Part shown: positions 33,845-42,230 of the stretch, one piece after another
How positions within the stretch are numbered: position 1 is the stretch's first letter
Layout of the letters: every line of letters starts with the position of its first letter
From: Nocardioides glacieisoli
GTDB lineage: Bacteria; Actinomycetota; Actinomycetes; Propionibacteriales; Nocardioidaceae
Reading direction: 5' to 3'
NCBI RefSeq assembly: GCF_004137245.1
Contig: NZ_SDWS01000014.1
Span: 1 to 64,000, forward strand
Length of the DNA: 64,000 nucleotides
The notes under the pieces: generated by a model
Databases searched by the model: none
Seen by the model: the letters and a program-made list of their open reading frames with translations, nothing else
Told to the model about the DNA's origin: nothing
Made by a program: the position numbers and the translations under genes

Positions 33845-34882
33845 CTAGGGAGTGAGGATCGCGCGGCCGCGGACGCGTCCGGCGTCGAGGTCGGCGATGG
33901 CGGTCTGGAAGTCGTCGAGGGCGTACTTCTGGGTGTGGAGCGTGACCGCGCCGCGGGCGGCGAGGGCCATGAGGTCGCACAGGTCGTTGTAGGAGCCGAC
34001 GAGGTTGCCGATGATGTTCTTCTCGGCAGAGATGAGATCGATGGTGGGGACGTCGATGTTCTCGCCGTAGCCGACGACGTGGTAGTCACCGGCCTGGCGG
34101 GTCATCGCGAGGCCCTCAGCGGTCGAGCCGCCCTCGCCGACGAAGTCGATGACGACCTCGGCGCCGAGGCCGCGGGTGATCTCGAGGACCTCCTCGACCT
34201 GCTTGCCCTCGGCGACGACACCGTGGTCGGCGCCGATCGAGAGGGCGAGCTTGAGGGCATCGGGGTTGCGGTCCACGACGACCAGCTTCGCCGGGGAGAG
34301 CGCCTTCATCACCTGGATCCCGATGTGGCCCAGGCCGCCGGCGCCGATCACGACGCAGGTGTCGCGCGGCGTCAGCCGGCGGGCCGCCTTGGCCGCCGCG
34401 TGGTAGGCCGTGAGGCCGGCGTCGGCCAGTGCGGCTACGTCGGCGGGCTCCAGCGAGTCGTCGATGGGTACGACGCTGCGCGCCGACGTCTTGAGGTACT
34501 CGGCGTACCCGCCGTCGGCGTTGATCCCGGGGAACTGGTTGTTCTCGCAGTGCACGTCGTCGCCGGTGCGGCACGCACGGCACAACCCGCAGGTGATGAG
34601 CGGGTGCACGATCACCTTGTCGCCCTCGCGGACGTTGGTCACCGCCGACCCGACCGCGTGCACCCAGCCGGCGTTCTCGTGACCGATCGTGTAGGGCAGC
34701 GTGACGCCGGACTTCTCCTCCCACTGCCCCTCGAGGATGTGGAGGTCGGTGCGGCACACGCCGGCGCCACCGATCCGGACGATCACGTCGAAGGGTCCCG
34801 TGGCCTCGGGCACGTCGACCTCGTGCATCTCGAGGTCCTGGTGGTACCCGACGACCTGGACGGCTCGCATCTTCGTGCTCAT
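33845..34882 (-). CDS. Zinc-dependent NAD(P) alcohol dehydrogenase
   Basis: MDR alcohol dehydrogenase of 345 residues. Catalytic zinc ligands are in GVCRTDLH and IGHENAGW; the structural zinc site is CGLCRACRTGDDVHC with four cysteines. The nucleotide fold has VIGAGGLGHIGIQ. Its best context is the propane-type operons, where such an enzyme oxidises the alcohol made by the monooxygenase. Its ATG overlaps the DUF59 stop as ATGA, so the two are translationally coupled. Confidence 0.93.
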   Translation of the reverse strand: MSTKMRAVQVVGYHQDLEMHEVDVPEATGPFDVIVRIGGAGVCRTDLHILEGQWEEKSGVTLPYTIGHENAGWVHAVGSAVTNVREGDKVIVHPLITCGLCRACRTGDDVHCENNQFPGINADGGYAEYLKTSARSVVPIDDSLEPADVAALADAGLTAYHAAAKAARRLTPRDTCVVIGAGGLGHIGIQVMKALSPAKLVVVDRNPDALKLALSIGADHGVVAEGKQVEEVLEITRGLGAEVVIDFVGEGGSTAEGLAMTRQAGDYHVVGYGENIDVPTIDLISAEKNIIGNLVGSYNDLCDLMALAARGAVTLHTQKYALDDFQTAIADLDAGRVRGRAILTP

Positions 34883-35688
34883 GGGGTGGGCTCCTTCGTG
34901 GGTCCGGACAGCAGTGCGGTGAGGGGGATGAACGTGGGGTCGGACGGCTCCTCGCCGTCGACACGGCGGGTCTGGTCGTCCTCGGAGCCGGGGTAGCGGG
35001 TGCGGAGCAGTCCTCGGCAGAAGTGCGCGTTGCCGTCGATCGAGATGCGGGTGGACCGCGCCCGTCGCAGCGCCAGGGGGACCTGGTCGGGCTCGTAGCC
35101 GACACCGTGCTCGTCGACCAGGACCGGTGCCGACGGGTGGCAGCCGAGCCCGAGGGTCGTCCGGCGCCTCAGCAGCGAGTCCTTCTCCGGCCCGGCGGGC
35201 AGGTCGCCCAGCACGACCCGCCCGAGCGCCGACTCCTCCAACGTCGCGTCGGCGCGCAGCAGCGCGGTCAGGCACCGCTCCATCGCGGCGGTGTGGGCCT
35301 TCACCTGGAAGGTCCGGCGCAGGCCGTCGAGGCTGTCCTCCGCCTCGTGGCGGAACGTGCCCCTGTAGCCCGCGTCAGTGGCCAGGCCGTGGTTGATGAT
35401 CGCGGAGTCATGGTGGTCGTCCAGCTCCACCACCACCCGGCCGACGCCCGGGAGCGCGCGCAGCGCGTCCTGGGAGTCCGAAGCCATCAGGTAGGCGAAG
35501 TTCGGCGAGCAGAACGACGTCGGCAGGCGCAGGTGCACCTCGAGGTCGCGGCCGCCGATGTCGACCGACCGGACGAAGCCGAGGTCGGTGATCGGCTCGT
35601 CGAGCTCGGGGTCGAACACCACGTCGAGAGCCCGGCGTACGGCGTCCGGCGTCACCACCTGGGCCGGGGCCACGGCGAGGGTGGCCAT
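34879..35688 (-). CDS. DUF59 (MIP18-like) metal-cluster assembly protein
   Basis: A 269-residue protein with an N-terminal DUF59 domain (about 12-100): VFDPELDEPITDLGFV matches the family's DPE-(I/L)-x-(I/V)-x-D-L-G-(L/F)-V motif and LPTSFCSPNFAYLMA carries its cysteine. The C-terminal ~165 residues are specific to the version found in propane/phenol monooxygenase operons (GLGCHPSAPVLVDEHG, GNAHFCRGLLRTRYPG). It presumably helps load metal into a partner. The ATG at 35688 shares one base with the upstream stop (TGATG). Confidence 0.86.
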   Translation of the reverse strand: MATLAVAPAQVVTPDAVRRALDVVFDPELDEPITDLGFVRSVDIGGRDLEVHLRLPTSFCSPNFAYLMASDSQDALRALPGVGRVVVELDDHHDSAIINHGLATDAGYRGTFRHEAEDSLDGLRRTFQVKAHTAAMERCLTALLRADATLEESALGRVVLGDLPAGPEKDSLLRRRTTLGLGCHPSAPVLVDEHGVGYEPDQVPLALRRARSTRISIDGNAHFCRGLLRTRYPGSEDDQTRRVDGEEPSDPTFIPLTALLSGPTKEPTP

Positions 35689-36731
35689 CACACGCTCGCC
35701 AGGTCGGCGGCCTCGGGCTGGCGCGGACCGGTCTGGGTCTCGTCGGCCTCGGGCAGCCGGAGCTCGGCCGGCACCTCGATGTCATACATCTTGGCGGCGT
35801 TGAGGCCCAGGATCTTCTTCTTCTGGTCCGCGGTGATCGGGGCGTACTCGGTCATGTCCGCGGGGATCTGGAAGTCGACGAACTTCTCGATGAGCCACCT
35901 CGGCGTCCACAGCGCGTAGTCCGAGGAGAACTGGATGCGGTCCTCACCGATCCAGTAGAGGAGCTCGCCGATGATCTGCGCGAAGTAGCGCGGCCGCGTG
36001 TGGATGAACGGCATCGCCACCGCGAGGCCACCGTGCACGTTGGGCTCCTGCGTCGCGATCCAGCAGAAGTCCTCCAAGCGCGGCAGGCCGACGTGCTCGA
36101 CGACGAAGTTGAGGTCGGTGAAGTCGGTCGCGACATGGTCCACGTCCGCGACGTCGAAGGCGTCCCGGTCGAGGGGACGGATCGTCGGGCCCTTGTGGAT
36201 GTGGATGTTCGTGATGCCCAGCTCGCGGCACAGCTCGAAGTAGCGGTAGGCCATCGGGTCGTCGAGCTTCCAGCCGCGCGACTCGCCGTGCCACTCGGCG
36301 GTGTAGAGCTTCGCGCCCCTGAGCCCGAACCGCTCCGCGTCCGCCCGGAGCTCGTCCAGGCCGGCCTCGCCGTTGCGGGGGTCGAAGTTGTGGTTGTAGG
36401 TCAGCTTGTCCGGGTGCTTCGCGGCGAGCGCCGACGCCTCCTCGGTCTGCCCGAACCCACGGTGGTAGAACTCGCCGAGATGTGCCGGCTGGAAGATCGC
36501 GTGGTCGACGTAGCCGTCGGTGAACAGGTCCTTCATGAGCCGCTCGCCACCCTGGTAGGCGTAGTCCTCCATGGACCACACCTCGGACTCCGGCGAGAGG
36601 TTGCGGTGGTAGTCGTAGAAGCAGTCGATGAACTGCTGGCCCTGGACGTTCTTGATGTTCTCGGGCCGCGCGTCCCACAGGGCGACGTGGGCGTCGACGA
36701 TGAAGTAGTTCTCGCCGTCCTTGCTGTACAT
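35688..36731 (-). CDS. Amidohydrolase of propane-monooxygenase operon type
   Basis: TIM-barrel amidohydrolase-2 family protein of 347 residues, first gene of the operon. Conserved blocks: QFIDCFYDYHRNLSP, GAKLYTAEWHGESRGWKL, IHIHKGPTIRPLDRDAFDV, FVVEHVGLPRLEDF and FSSDYALWTPRWL (metal Asp). The first metal motif, normally H-x-H, reads VDAHVALWD, so the second His is Ala17. This subfamily is known from diiron monooxygenase clusters (propane, phenol), where its job is unclear. GGAGG lies five bases before the ATG. Confidence 0.85.
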   Translation of the reverse strand: MYSKDGENYFIVDAHVALWDARPENIKNVQGQQFIDCFYDYHRNLSPESEVWSMEDYAYQGGERLMKDLFTDGYVDHAIFQPAHLGEFYHRGFGQTEEASALAAKHPDKLTYNHNFDPRNGEAGLDELRADAERFGLRGAKLYTAEWHGESRGWKLDDPMAYRYFELCRELGITNIHIHKGPTIRPLDRDAFDVADVDHVATDFTDLNFVVEHVGLPRLEDFCWIATQEPNVHGGLAVAMPFIHTRPRYFAQIIGELLYWIGEDRIQFSSDYALWTPRWLIEKFVDFQIPADMTEYAPITADQKKKILGLNAAKMYDIEVPAELRLPEADETQTGPRQPEAADLASV

Positions 36732-36820
36732 GTGGTCCTCCGGTGCTGGCAGTCGAGTGACGGGGGTCACGTCCGGCTTTCGACGCTAGGCCGTCACACC
36801 GCCACCGGCGCCCGCGCCGA

Positions 36821-36859
36821 CGTCTCACTTTGGGATCCGGGTTCGTCTCAATTTGGGAC
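36821..36859. promoter_or_regulatory. Two TCYCA-N3-TGGGA operator boxes
   Basis: CGTCTCACTTTGGGA (36821-36835) and CGTCTCAATTTGGGA (36844-36858) differ at one base and start 23 bases apart. Each contains TCTCA-N3-TGGGA, an imperfect inverted repeat. They lie in the divergent gap between operon and activator gene, the expected site for the GAF/Fis regulator. Confidence 0.65.
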
Positions 36860-36892
36860 GCCACCGGGCCGCCCGGAACCCGCCCACGGATG

Positions 36893-36898
36893 TAACGT
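36893..36898 (+). promoter_or_regulatory. -10-like element, leaderless start of activator gene
   Basis: TAACGT is followed by seven bases and the ATG at 36906. This favours that start over ATG 36927, which has GAAGGGGG eight bases upstream. Confidence 0.45.
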
Positions 36899-36905
36899 CG
36901 ATCAC

Positions 36906-38450
36906 ATGACGAAGGGGGTGCGCCCCATGGCCGAGGCGGCCGTCCCTGAGCGCGCCCGGCGGCACCGGGAGCTCCAGCAGGCGCGGGTCGGCGGACCGGC
37001 GTCCCATGCGCCCGAGCGCCTGTCGAACCGCCTGGTCGCGTCCTGGCAGCGCAGCGAGGACTACGGCGTGCCGCTGGAGGGGATCGACCCGTCGTTCGTC
37101 GGCACCTTCGACAACGAGTCGCTGTTCTTCGAGTGCGGGCGCGAGGTGCTCAGCGGGCTGCACAGGACACTGACCAACGAGCCCGTCTCGCTCATGCTCA
37201 CCGACGCCGACGGACTGGTGCTCAACCGGATGAGCGGCGACACGGCGCTGCTGCGGGCACTGGACGCGGTCCACCTCGCACCGGGGTTCGCCTACGCGGA
37301 GCGGACCGTCGGCACCAACGGCCTCGGGCTCGCCATCGCCGACCGCGTCCCTACGGTCGTCCGGGCCGAGGAGCACTACGCCCTCAACCTGACCACCTAC
37401 ACCTGCGCCGCCGTGCCGGTCCTCGATCCGCTGACCGGTCAGCTGGAGGGCTGCGTCAACCTCACGACCTGGTCCAGCCAGTCCAGCGACCTGCTGCTGG
37501 CCCTGGCCCAGTCGGCCGCGAGCAACACCTCGGCCCTGATGCTCGCACGGTCGCGCGGACATCGGCCCCGGCCGGCCCAGCGGGGCGAGGTGTTCCGGGT
37601 GGAGACCCCACGCCTTGAGCCCGGGTCGGGGACGCTCACCACGCTCGGCCCTGCCTGGACCGACGCGCTCGGGCAGGCGGGCGCCGCGATCGCCGCCGGT
37701 CGCATCGTCGCCGCCGTGGGCGAGGACGGCACCGGTCGGGCCACGCTCCTCGCCCAGGCACTGCGCCAGCAGTACCCCCGTGAACGGATCCTGGCGGCGT
37801 CACCGCCGGCGCCCCAGGACAGCGAGGCCTGGATCGGGCTCTGGACCCCCGAGCTCGGCAAGCCCGACACCGGCATCCTCGTGCGCGACGTCGACCGGCT
37901 GCCGGCCTGGGTGACCGAGCACATCCGCGACCTGGTGCTGCAGGCCAGGGTCCGCGCGTCCGGGGCCGAGGGCGTTCCGTTCTGCGTGACCGCGAGCCGC
38001 TTCGAGTCCATCCCTGCCGCCCTCGCCCCGCTCGTGGAGGCGGTGGTGGCCGTGCCGCCGCTGCGCGAGCGCGTGGAGGACGTGATGCCGATCGCCCACC
38101 ACGTCGCTCGACGGGCACGTGGGCGCGACGTGACCATCACCGGCGCCGCCGAGACGGCCCTGCGCGGTTGCGGCTGGCCGGGCAACGTCCGCCAGCTCGT
38201 CGACGAGGTGACCCGTGCGGTCGGCCACGGCGACGTGCTCGACGTACGCCACCTGTCCGCCGACGTGCTCTCGGGCACCTCCCGTCGGCTGACCCGGATC
38301 GAGGCCTTCGAACGGGACGAGATCGTCCGGGTGCTCACCCGGCCCGGCATCTCGATGCAGGAGGCCGGCGAGGAGCTCGGGATGAGCCGGTCGACGGTCT
38401 ACCGCAAGATCGCCCAGTACGACATCCACGTCCCGCGGGTCGGGGCCTGA
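36906..38450 (+). CDS. GAF/AAA-like/Fis activator (MimR/AcoR-like)
   Basis: Transcriptional activator of 514 residues: N-terminal sensor with GAF (LTDADGLVLNRMSGD, ERTVGTNGLGLA and YTCAAVPVLDP are typical of AcoR/MimR), an AAA-like central domain, and a C-terminal Fis HTH (SMQEAGEELGMSRSTVYRKI). The ATPase is degenerate: Walker A reads GEDGTGRATLL without the usual Lys, and no GAFTGA loop is seen, so it should not work with sigma-54. Such proteins activate diiron monooxygenase operons such as mimABCD. It is divergent from the amidohydrolase operon and is its likely regulator. Confidence 0.87.
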   Translation: MTKGVRPMAEAAVPERARRHRELQQARVGGPASHAPERLSNRLVASWQRSEDYGVPLEGIDPSFVGTFDNESLFFECGREVLSGLHRTLTNEPVSLMLTDADGLVLNRMSGDTALLRALDAVHLAPGFAYAERTVGTNGLGLAIADRVPTVVRAEEHYALNLTTYTCAAVPVLDPLTGQLEGCVNLTTWSSQSSDLLLALAQSAASNTSALMLARSRGHRPRPAQRGEVFRVETPRLEPGSGTLTTLGPAWTDALGQAGAAIAAGRIVAAVGEDGTGRATLLAQALRQQYPRERILAASPPAPQDSEAWIGLWTPELGKPDTGILVRDVDRLPAWVTEHIRDLVLQARVRASGAEGVPFCVTASRFESIPAALAPLVEAVVAVPPLRERVEDVMPIAHHVARRARGRDVTITGAAETALRGCGWPGNVRQLVDEVTRAVGHGDVLDVRHLSADVLSGTSRRLTRIEAFERDEIVRVLTRPGISMQEAGEELGMSRSTVYRKIAQYDIHVPRVGA

Positions 38451-38551
38451 CGGCCTCCCCCGCCCTTCGGGAGGTGACCGCACCCCGAACCTCGCCCTAG
38501 CGTCGACGGGCGGGCGCAACACGGCGTCCGCCCACTTTCTTGGGAGCCTCC

Positions 38552-40624
38552 ATGGCCAAGCGACCGAGCACGACGAACGACCAGCGCGGCGAGGGCGACG
38601 AGCTCCACCAGGGCGTCAAGCGTGGCGAGCGGATGACCACCGCGACCGGTGCGCCGCTCGGCGACGGCCAGAACTCGCTGAAGGTCGGCGAGCGCGGTCC
38701 CACGCTGCTCGAGGACTTCGCCTTCCGCGACAAGATGTTCCACTTCGACCACGAACGCATCCCGGAGCGGGTCGTGCACGCGCGCGGCTACAGCGCCCAC
38801 GCGACGCTCGAGTGCCTCGACGCCATCCCCGACCTGACCCGGGCCGCGCCCTTCCAGCGCAAGGGGAAGAAGACCGAGGCGTTCGTCCGGTTCTCCACCG
38901 TCGCCGGCAACCTCGGCTCCCCCGACCTGGCCCGCGACGTGCGCGGCTTCGCGGTGAAGATGTACACCGAGGAGGGCAACTGGGACCTCGTCGGCAACAA
39001 CATCCCGGTCTTCTTCATCCAGGACGCGATGAAGTTCCCCGACCTCGTGCACGCGGTCAAGGAGGAGCAGGACCGCGGCTGGCCGCAGGCCGCGTCGGCC
39101 CACGACACCTTCTGGGACTTCGTGTCCCTCATGCCGGAGTCGACCCACATGCTGATGTGGGCGATGAGCGACCGCGCCATCCCGCGCTCGTTCCGTTTCA
39201 TGGAGGGCTTCGGCGTCCACACATACCGCTTCGTGAACGCCGACGGCGACGACACCTTCGTGAAGTTCCACTGGAAGCCGCGCCAGGGCCTGCAGTCGGT
39301 CGTGTGGAACGAGGCGCTCAAGATCAACGGCGCCGACCCCGACTTCCACCGGCGCGACCTGCACGCCGCGATTGACAGCGGCGACCTCCCCCAGTGGGAC
39401 CTCGGCGTCCAGGTCTTCGACGAGGCGTTCGCCGACGAGCTCGACTTCGACGTGCTCGACGCGACCAAGATCATCCCCGAGGAGGTGCTGCCGGTGCGGA
39501 TCATCGCGCGGCTCACCCTCGACCGGAACGTCGACAACATGTTCGCCGAGAACGAGCAGGTCGCCTTCGGCACCCACAACGTCATCCCGGGCATCGACTT
39601 CAGCAACGACCCGCTGCTCCAGGGCCGCAACTTCTCCTACCTCGACACGCAGCTCAAGCGGCTCGGTAGCACCAACTTCACCCAGCTGCCCGTCAACGCC
39701 CCGCGCTGCCCGGTCATGCACTTCCAGCGCGACGGGCACATGCAGACCGACCCGCAGATCGGACGCGGCACCTACGAGCCCAACTCGCTCGCCGGTGAGG
39801 ACCGAGGTCCCCGCGCCGACGTGGTCCACGGCTACCAGAGCGTGGTGCGCGAGGAGGCCGGACCCACGCGACGGTTGCGGGCCGAGTCGTTCGCCGACCA
39901 CTACAGCCAGGCCCGCCAGTTCTTCCTCAGCCAGACCGAGGTCGAGCAGGGCCACATCATCGACGCGTTCTCCTTCGAGCTCGCCAAGGTCGAGGACCCG
40001 AGGATCCGCACCCGGATGCTGGGCAACCTGCGCAACGTCCACGAGGATCTCGCGCAGGCCGTCGCCGACAAGCTCGCGATGCCGCTGCCCGAGGCCTCCG
40101 AGGCCGCGGTGCCGACGCGCACCGATCTGCCGGAGTCGCCCGCGCTGAGCATCCTGCGCAACGGGCCGGAGTCGTTCGCCGGACGCAAGCTCGGCGTGCT
40201 GGTGACCAACGGCAGTGACAAGGCCGTGGTCGCGGCGGTCACGTCAGCGTTCGAGGACGCGGGCGCGGTCGTGGAGCACATCGCCCCGGCGATCGGCCCC
40301 GTCAAGCTCAAGGGCGGCGGCACTCTGACGCCCGACCACGCGATCGACGGCGGTCCGTCGGTGCTCTTCGACGCCGTGGCTCTGCTGCCCTCGGCCGACG
40401 GCGCCGCCGACCTCGCCACGCGCGCCAGTGCGCAGGACTTCGTCAGCGACGCCTTCGCCCACCACAAGCTCGTCGGAGTGGGCGCCGACGCCGGCGCACT
40501 GCTCGCCGCGGCAGGCGTGGAGCCCGACGACGGCTTCCTCGACCTGGCCTCGAGCGATGACGCCAAGGTGTTCGTCGCGCGGTGCGCCTCTCTGCGCCAC
40601 TGGGAGCGTGCCGTCCGTGCCTGA
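38552..40624 (+). CDS. katE: Large-subunit catalase (HPII-like)
   Basis: Monofunctional haem catalase of 690 residues, clade 2 size. Catalytic His in RVVHARGYSAH, essential Asn in GNNIPVFFIQDAMKFPDL, and the proximal haem Tyr region RNFSYLDTQLKRLG. The C-terminal ~150 residues are the extra DJ-1/PfpI-like flavodoxin-fold domain of large catalases (KLGVLVTNGSDKAVV, LVGVGADAGALLAAAGV). It breaks hydrogen peroxide down in the cytoplasm. GGGAG lies before the ATG. Its 3' end overlaps the next gene by eight bases. Confidence 0.95.
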   Translation: MAKRPSTTNDQRGEGDELHQGVKRGERMTTATGAPLGDGQNSLKVGERGPTLLEDFAFRDKMFHFDHERIPERVVHARGYSAHATLECLDAIPDLTRAAPFQRKGKKTEAFVRFSTVAGNLGSPDLARDVRGFAVKMYTEEGNWDLVGNNIPVFFIQDAMKFPDLVHAVKEEQDRGWPQAASAHDTFWDFVSLMPESTHMLMWAMSDRAIPRSFRFMEGFGVHTYRFVNADGDDTFVKFHWKPRQGLQSVVWNEALKINGADPDFHRRDLHAAIDSGDLPQWDLGVQVFDEAFADELDFDVLDATKIIPEEVLPVRIIARLTLDRNVDNMFAENEQVAFGTHNVIPGIDFSNDPLLQGRNFSYLDTQLKRLGSTNFTQLPVNAPRCPVMHFQRDGHMQTDPQIGRGTYEPNSLAGEDRGPRADVVHGYQSVVREEAGPTRRLRAESFADHYSQARQFFLSQTEVEQGHIIDAFSFELAKVEDPRIRTRMLGNLRNVHEDLAQAVADKLAMPLPEASEAAVPTRTDLPESPALSILRNGPESFAGRKLGVLVTNGSDKAVVAAVTSAFEDAGAVVEHIAPAIGPVKLKGGGTLTPDHAIDGGPSVLFDAVALLPSADGAADLATRASAQDFVSDAFAHHKLVGVGADAGALLAAAGVEPDDGFLDLASSDDAKVFVARCASLRHWERAVRA

Positions 40625-41651
40625 CCGCGGGCCCGTCCTGCTCGGCGAGCCGAGCGATGACGAGCAGGACGAGCTCGCGGACCTCGTCGACCGCGCGGTC
40701 GAGGCCGGCGGCGACGTGACCGCAGCGCTCGAGCTCGCCCGGGTGGTCGGTGCGCAGCTGCCCGTCCCGGGTGGCGGCCGCACCGCCCACCTCTGGTCGG
40801 CGCTGGCGAGCGTCGCGGCCGTCGACCTCACGGTGGCCCGCACGCTCGAGCCGCACCTCGACGCGCTCGCGATCCTCGACCAGGCGGGTCACACCCCCGA
40901 GCCCGGCACGTGGGGCGTCTTCGCGGCCGAGGGCCCCGGCGAGCCGCTGCGGGCGGAGGCTCGCGGCGACCATCACGTCCTCGACGGCCGCAAGCACTGG
41001 TGCTCCCTCGGCGCGGCGCTCGACCGCGCGCTGGTCAGCGCATGGGTGGGCGAGCGGCGCCAGCTCTTCGCCGTCGACCTGACCCAGCCGGGCGCCACCG
41101 CCGTCGCCGGGACCTGGGTCGCCCGCGGTCTCACCGCCGTCGACTCCGGTCCGATCGACTTCGCGAGCGCCACGGCGCATGCCGTGGGCGAGCCGGAGTG
41201 GTACCTCGAGCGGCCGGGCTTCGCCTGGGGTGGCATCGGGGTGGCCGCGGTCTGGTTCGGCGGTGCCGTCGGCATCGCGCGGCGGATGGTGCGGGCAGCC
41301 GGCACGCGGCTGCCCGACCAGGTGGCGCTGGTCCACCTCGGCGCGGTCGACGCCGCGCTGCACTCGGCGGGCAGCGTGCTGGCCCGGGCGGCGTACGACG
41401 TCGATGCCGGCCGGCTGAGCGGTGCCGACGGGTGGCGCGCGGCGCTGCGGGTGCGCGAGGTCGTCGCGCTCGCCGCGGAGGACGTGCTGTCCCGGGCTGC
41501 CCACGGGCTGGGTCCCGGGCCGCTGGCGACCGACGAGGACCACGCCCGGCGGGTCGCGGACCTCGGGCTCTACCTACGCCAGTGGCACGCCGAGCGCGAC
41601 CAGGCCGCCCTGGGCGAGCAGCTGCTCCAGCACGGCGCGCGCGGCTGGTGA
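40617..41651 (+). CDS. Acyl-CoA dehydrogenase-like protein
   Basis: A 344-residue flavoprotein-like protein with the acyl-CoA dehydrogenase layout but low similarity: GTWGVFAAEGPGEPL and GDHHVLDGRKHWCSLG stand for the central beta domain, and the last ~130 residues are the helical C-terminal domain. The usual catalytic Glu cannot be placed with certainty. GTG at 40617 overlaps the catalase stop. In other actinobacteria similar genes sit with methyltransferase, PIG-L deacetylase and glycosyltransferase genes; here only the methyltransferase follows. Confidence 0.72.
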   Translation: MPDRGPVLLGEPSDDEQDELADLVDRAVEAGGDVTAALELARVVGAQLPVPGGGRTAHLWSALASVAAVDLTVARTLEPHLDALAILDQAGHTPEPGTWGVFAAEGPGEPLRAEARGDHHVLDGRKHWCSLGAALDRALVSAWVGERRQLFAVDLTQPGATAVAGTWVARGLTAVDSGPIDFASATAHAVGEPEWYLERPGFAWGGIGVAAVWFGGAVGIARRMVRAAGTRLPDQVALVHLGAVDAALHSAGSVLARAAYDVDAGRLSGADGWRAALRVREVVALAAEDVLSRAAHGLGPGPLATDEDHARRVADLGLYLRQWHAERDQAALGEQLLQHGARGW

Positions 41652-42214
41652 CGGGCGTGGACCACGACGCGCTGGACCGGGTGCACCGCGACAGTGACGA
41701 CCCGTGGGACGTCGACTCCTCCTACGAGCGGCGCAAGCGCGCGCTCACCCTCGCCGCCCTGCCGCGCGAGCACTACGGCCGGGCCCTCGAGGTCGGGTGC
41801 TCGGTCGGCGCGCTGGCCGTCGACCTGGCCACCCGGTGCGACCACCTCCTCGCCCTCGACGCCAGCCCGGCGGCGATCGACCTCGCCCGGCGGCGTACGG
41901 CCGAGGTCGAGCACGTCGACGTGCGCCTGGCGCGGATCCCGGCCGAGTGGCCCGACGGCCGCTTCGACCTCGTGTCGATCTCGGAGGTCGGCTACTTCCT
42001 CGCGCCGGAGGAGCTCGCCGAGGTGGTGGTGCGCGTGCGCGACGCGCTCACCGACGACGGGCACCTGCTGCTGTGCCACTGGCGCCACGCGATCGTCGGG
42101 TGGCCCCTCGACGGGGCGGACGTGCACGACGCCTTCCTCGCCGCGGGCGCGCAGGTGCTGGTCGAGCACCGCGAGCCGGACTTCCTGCTGCACGTGCTCG
42201 CGCGCTGGCCCTAG
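41648..42214 (+). CDS. NodS-like SAM-dependent methyltransferase
   Basis: Class I methyltransferase of 188 residues. SAM motif I is ALEVGCSVGALAVDLA (E-V-G-C-x-x-G), followed by LLALDASPAAIDLARRR (motif II, acidic residue) and FDLVSISEVGYFLAPEEL, the style of the NodS family. The start DRVHRDSDDPWDVDSSYERRK is also typical of this group. Substrate unknown; NodS itself N-methylates a chitooligosaccharide. Overlaps the preceding stop as GTGA, so it is coupled to the acyl-CoA dehydrogenase-like gene. Confidence 0.85.
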   Translation: MTGVDHDALDRVHRDSDDPWDVDSSYERRKRALTLAALPREHYGRALEVGCSVGALAVDLATRCDHLLALDASPAAIDLARRRTAEVEHVDVRLARIPAEWPDGRFDLVSISEVGYFLAPEELAEVVVRVRDALTDDGHLLLCHWRHAIVGWPLDGADVHDAFLAAGAQVLVEHREPDFLLHVLARWP

Positions 42215-42230
42215 GCTGGCGCCGATCCCC

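Noticed and set aside
36906..38450. Sigma-54 dependent activator
   Set aside because: Walker A lacks Lys and there is no GAFTGA loop, so it most likely works with a sigma-70 type polymerase.
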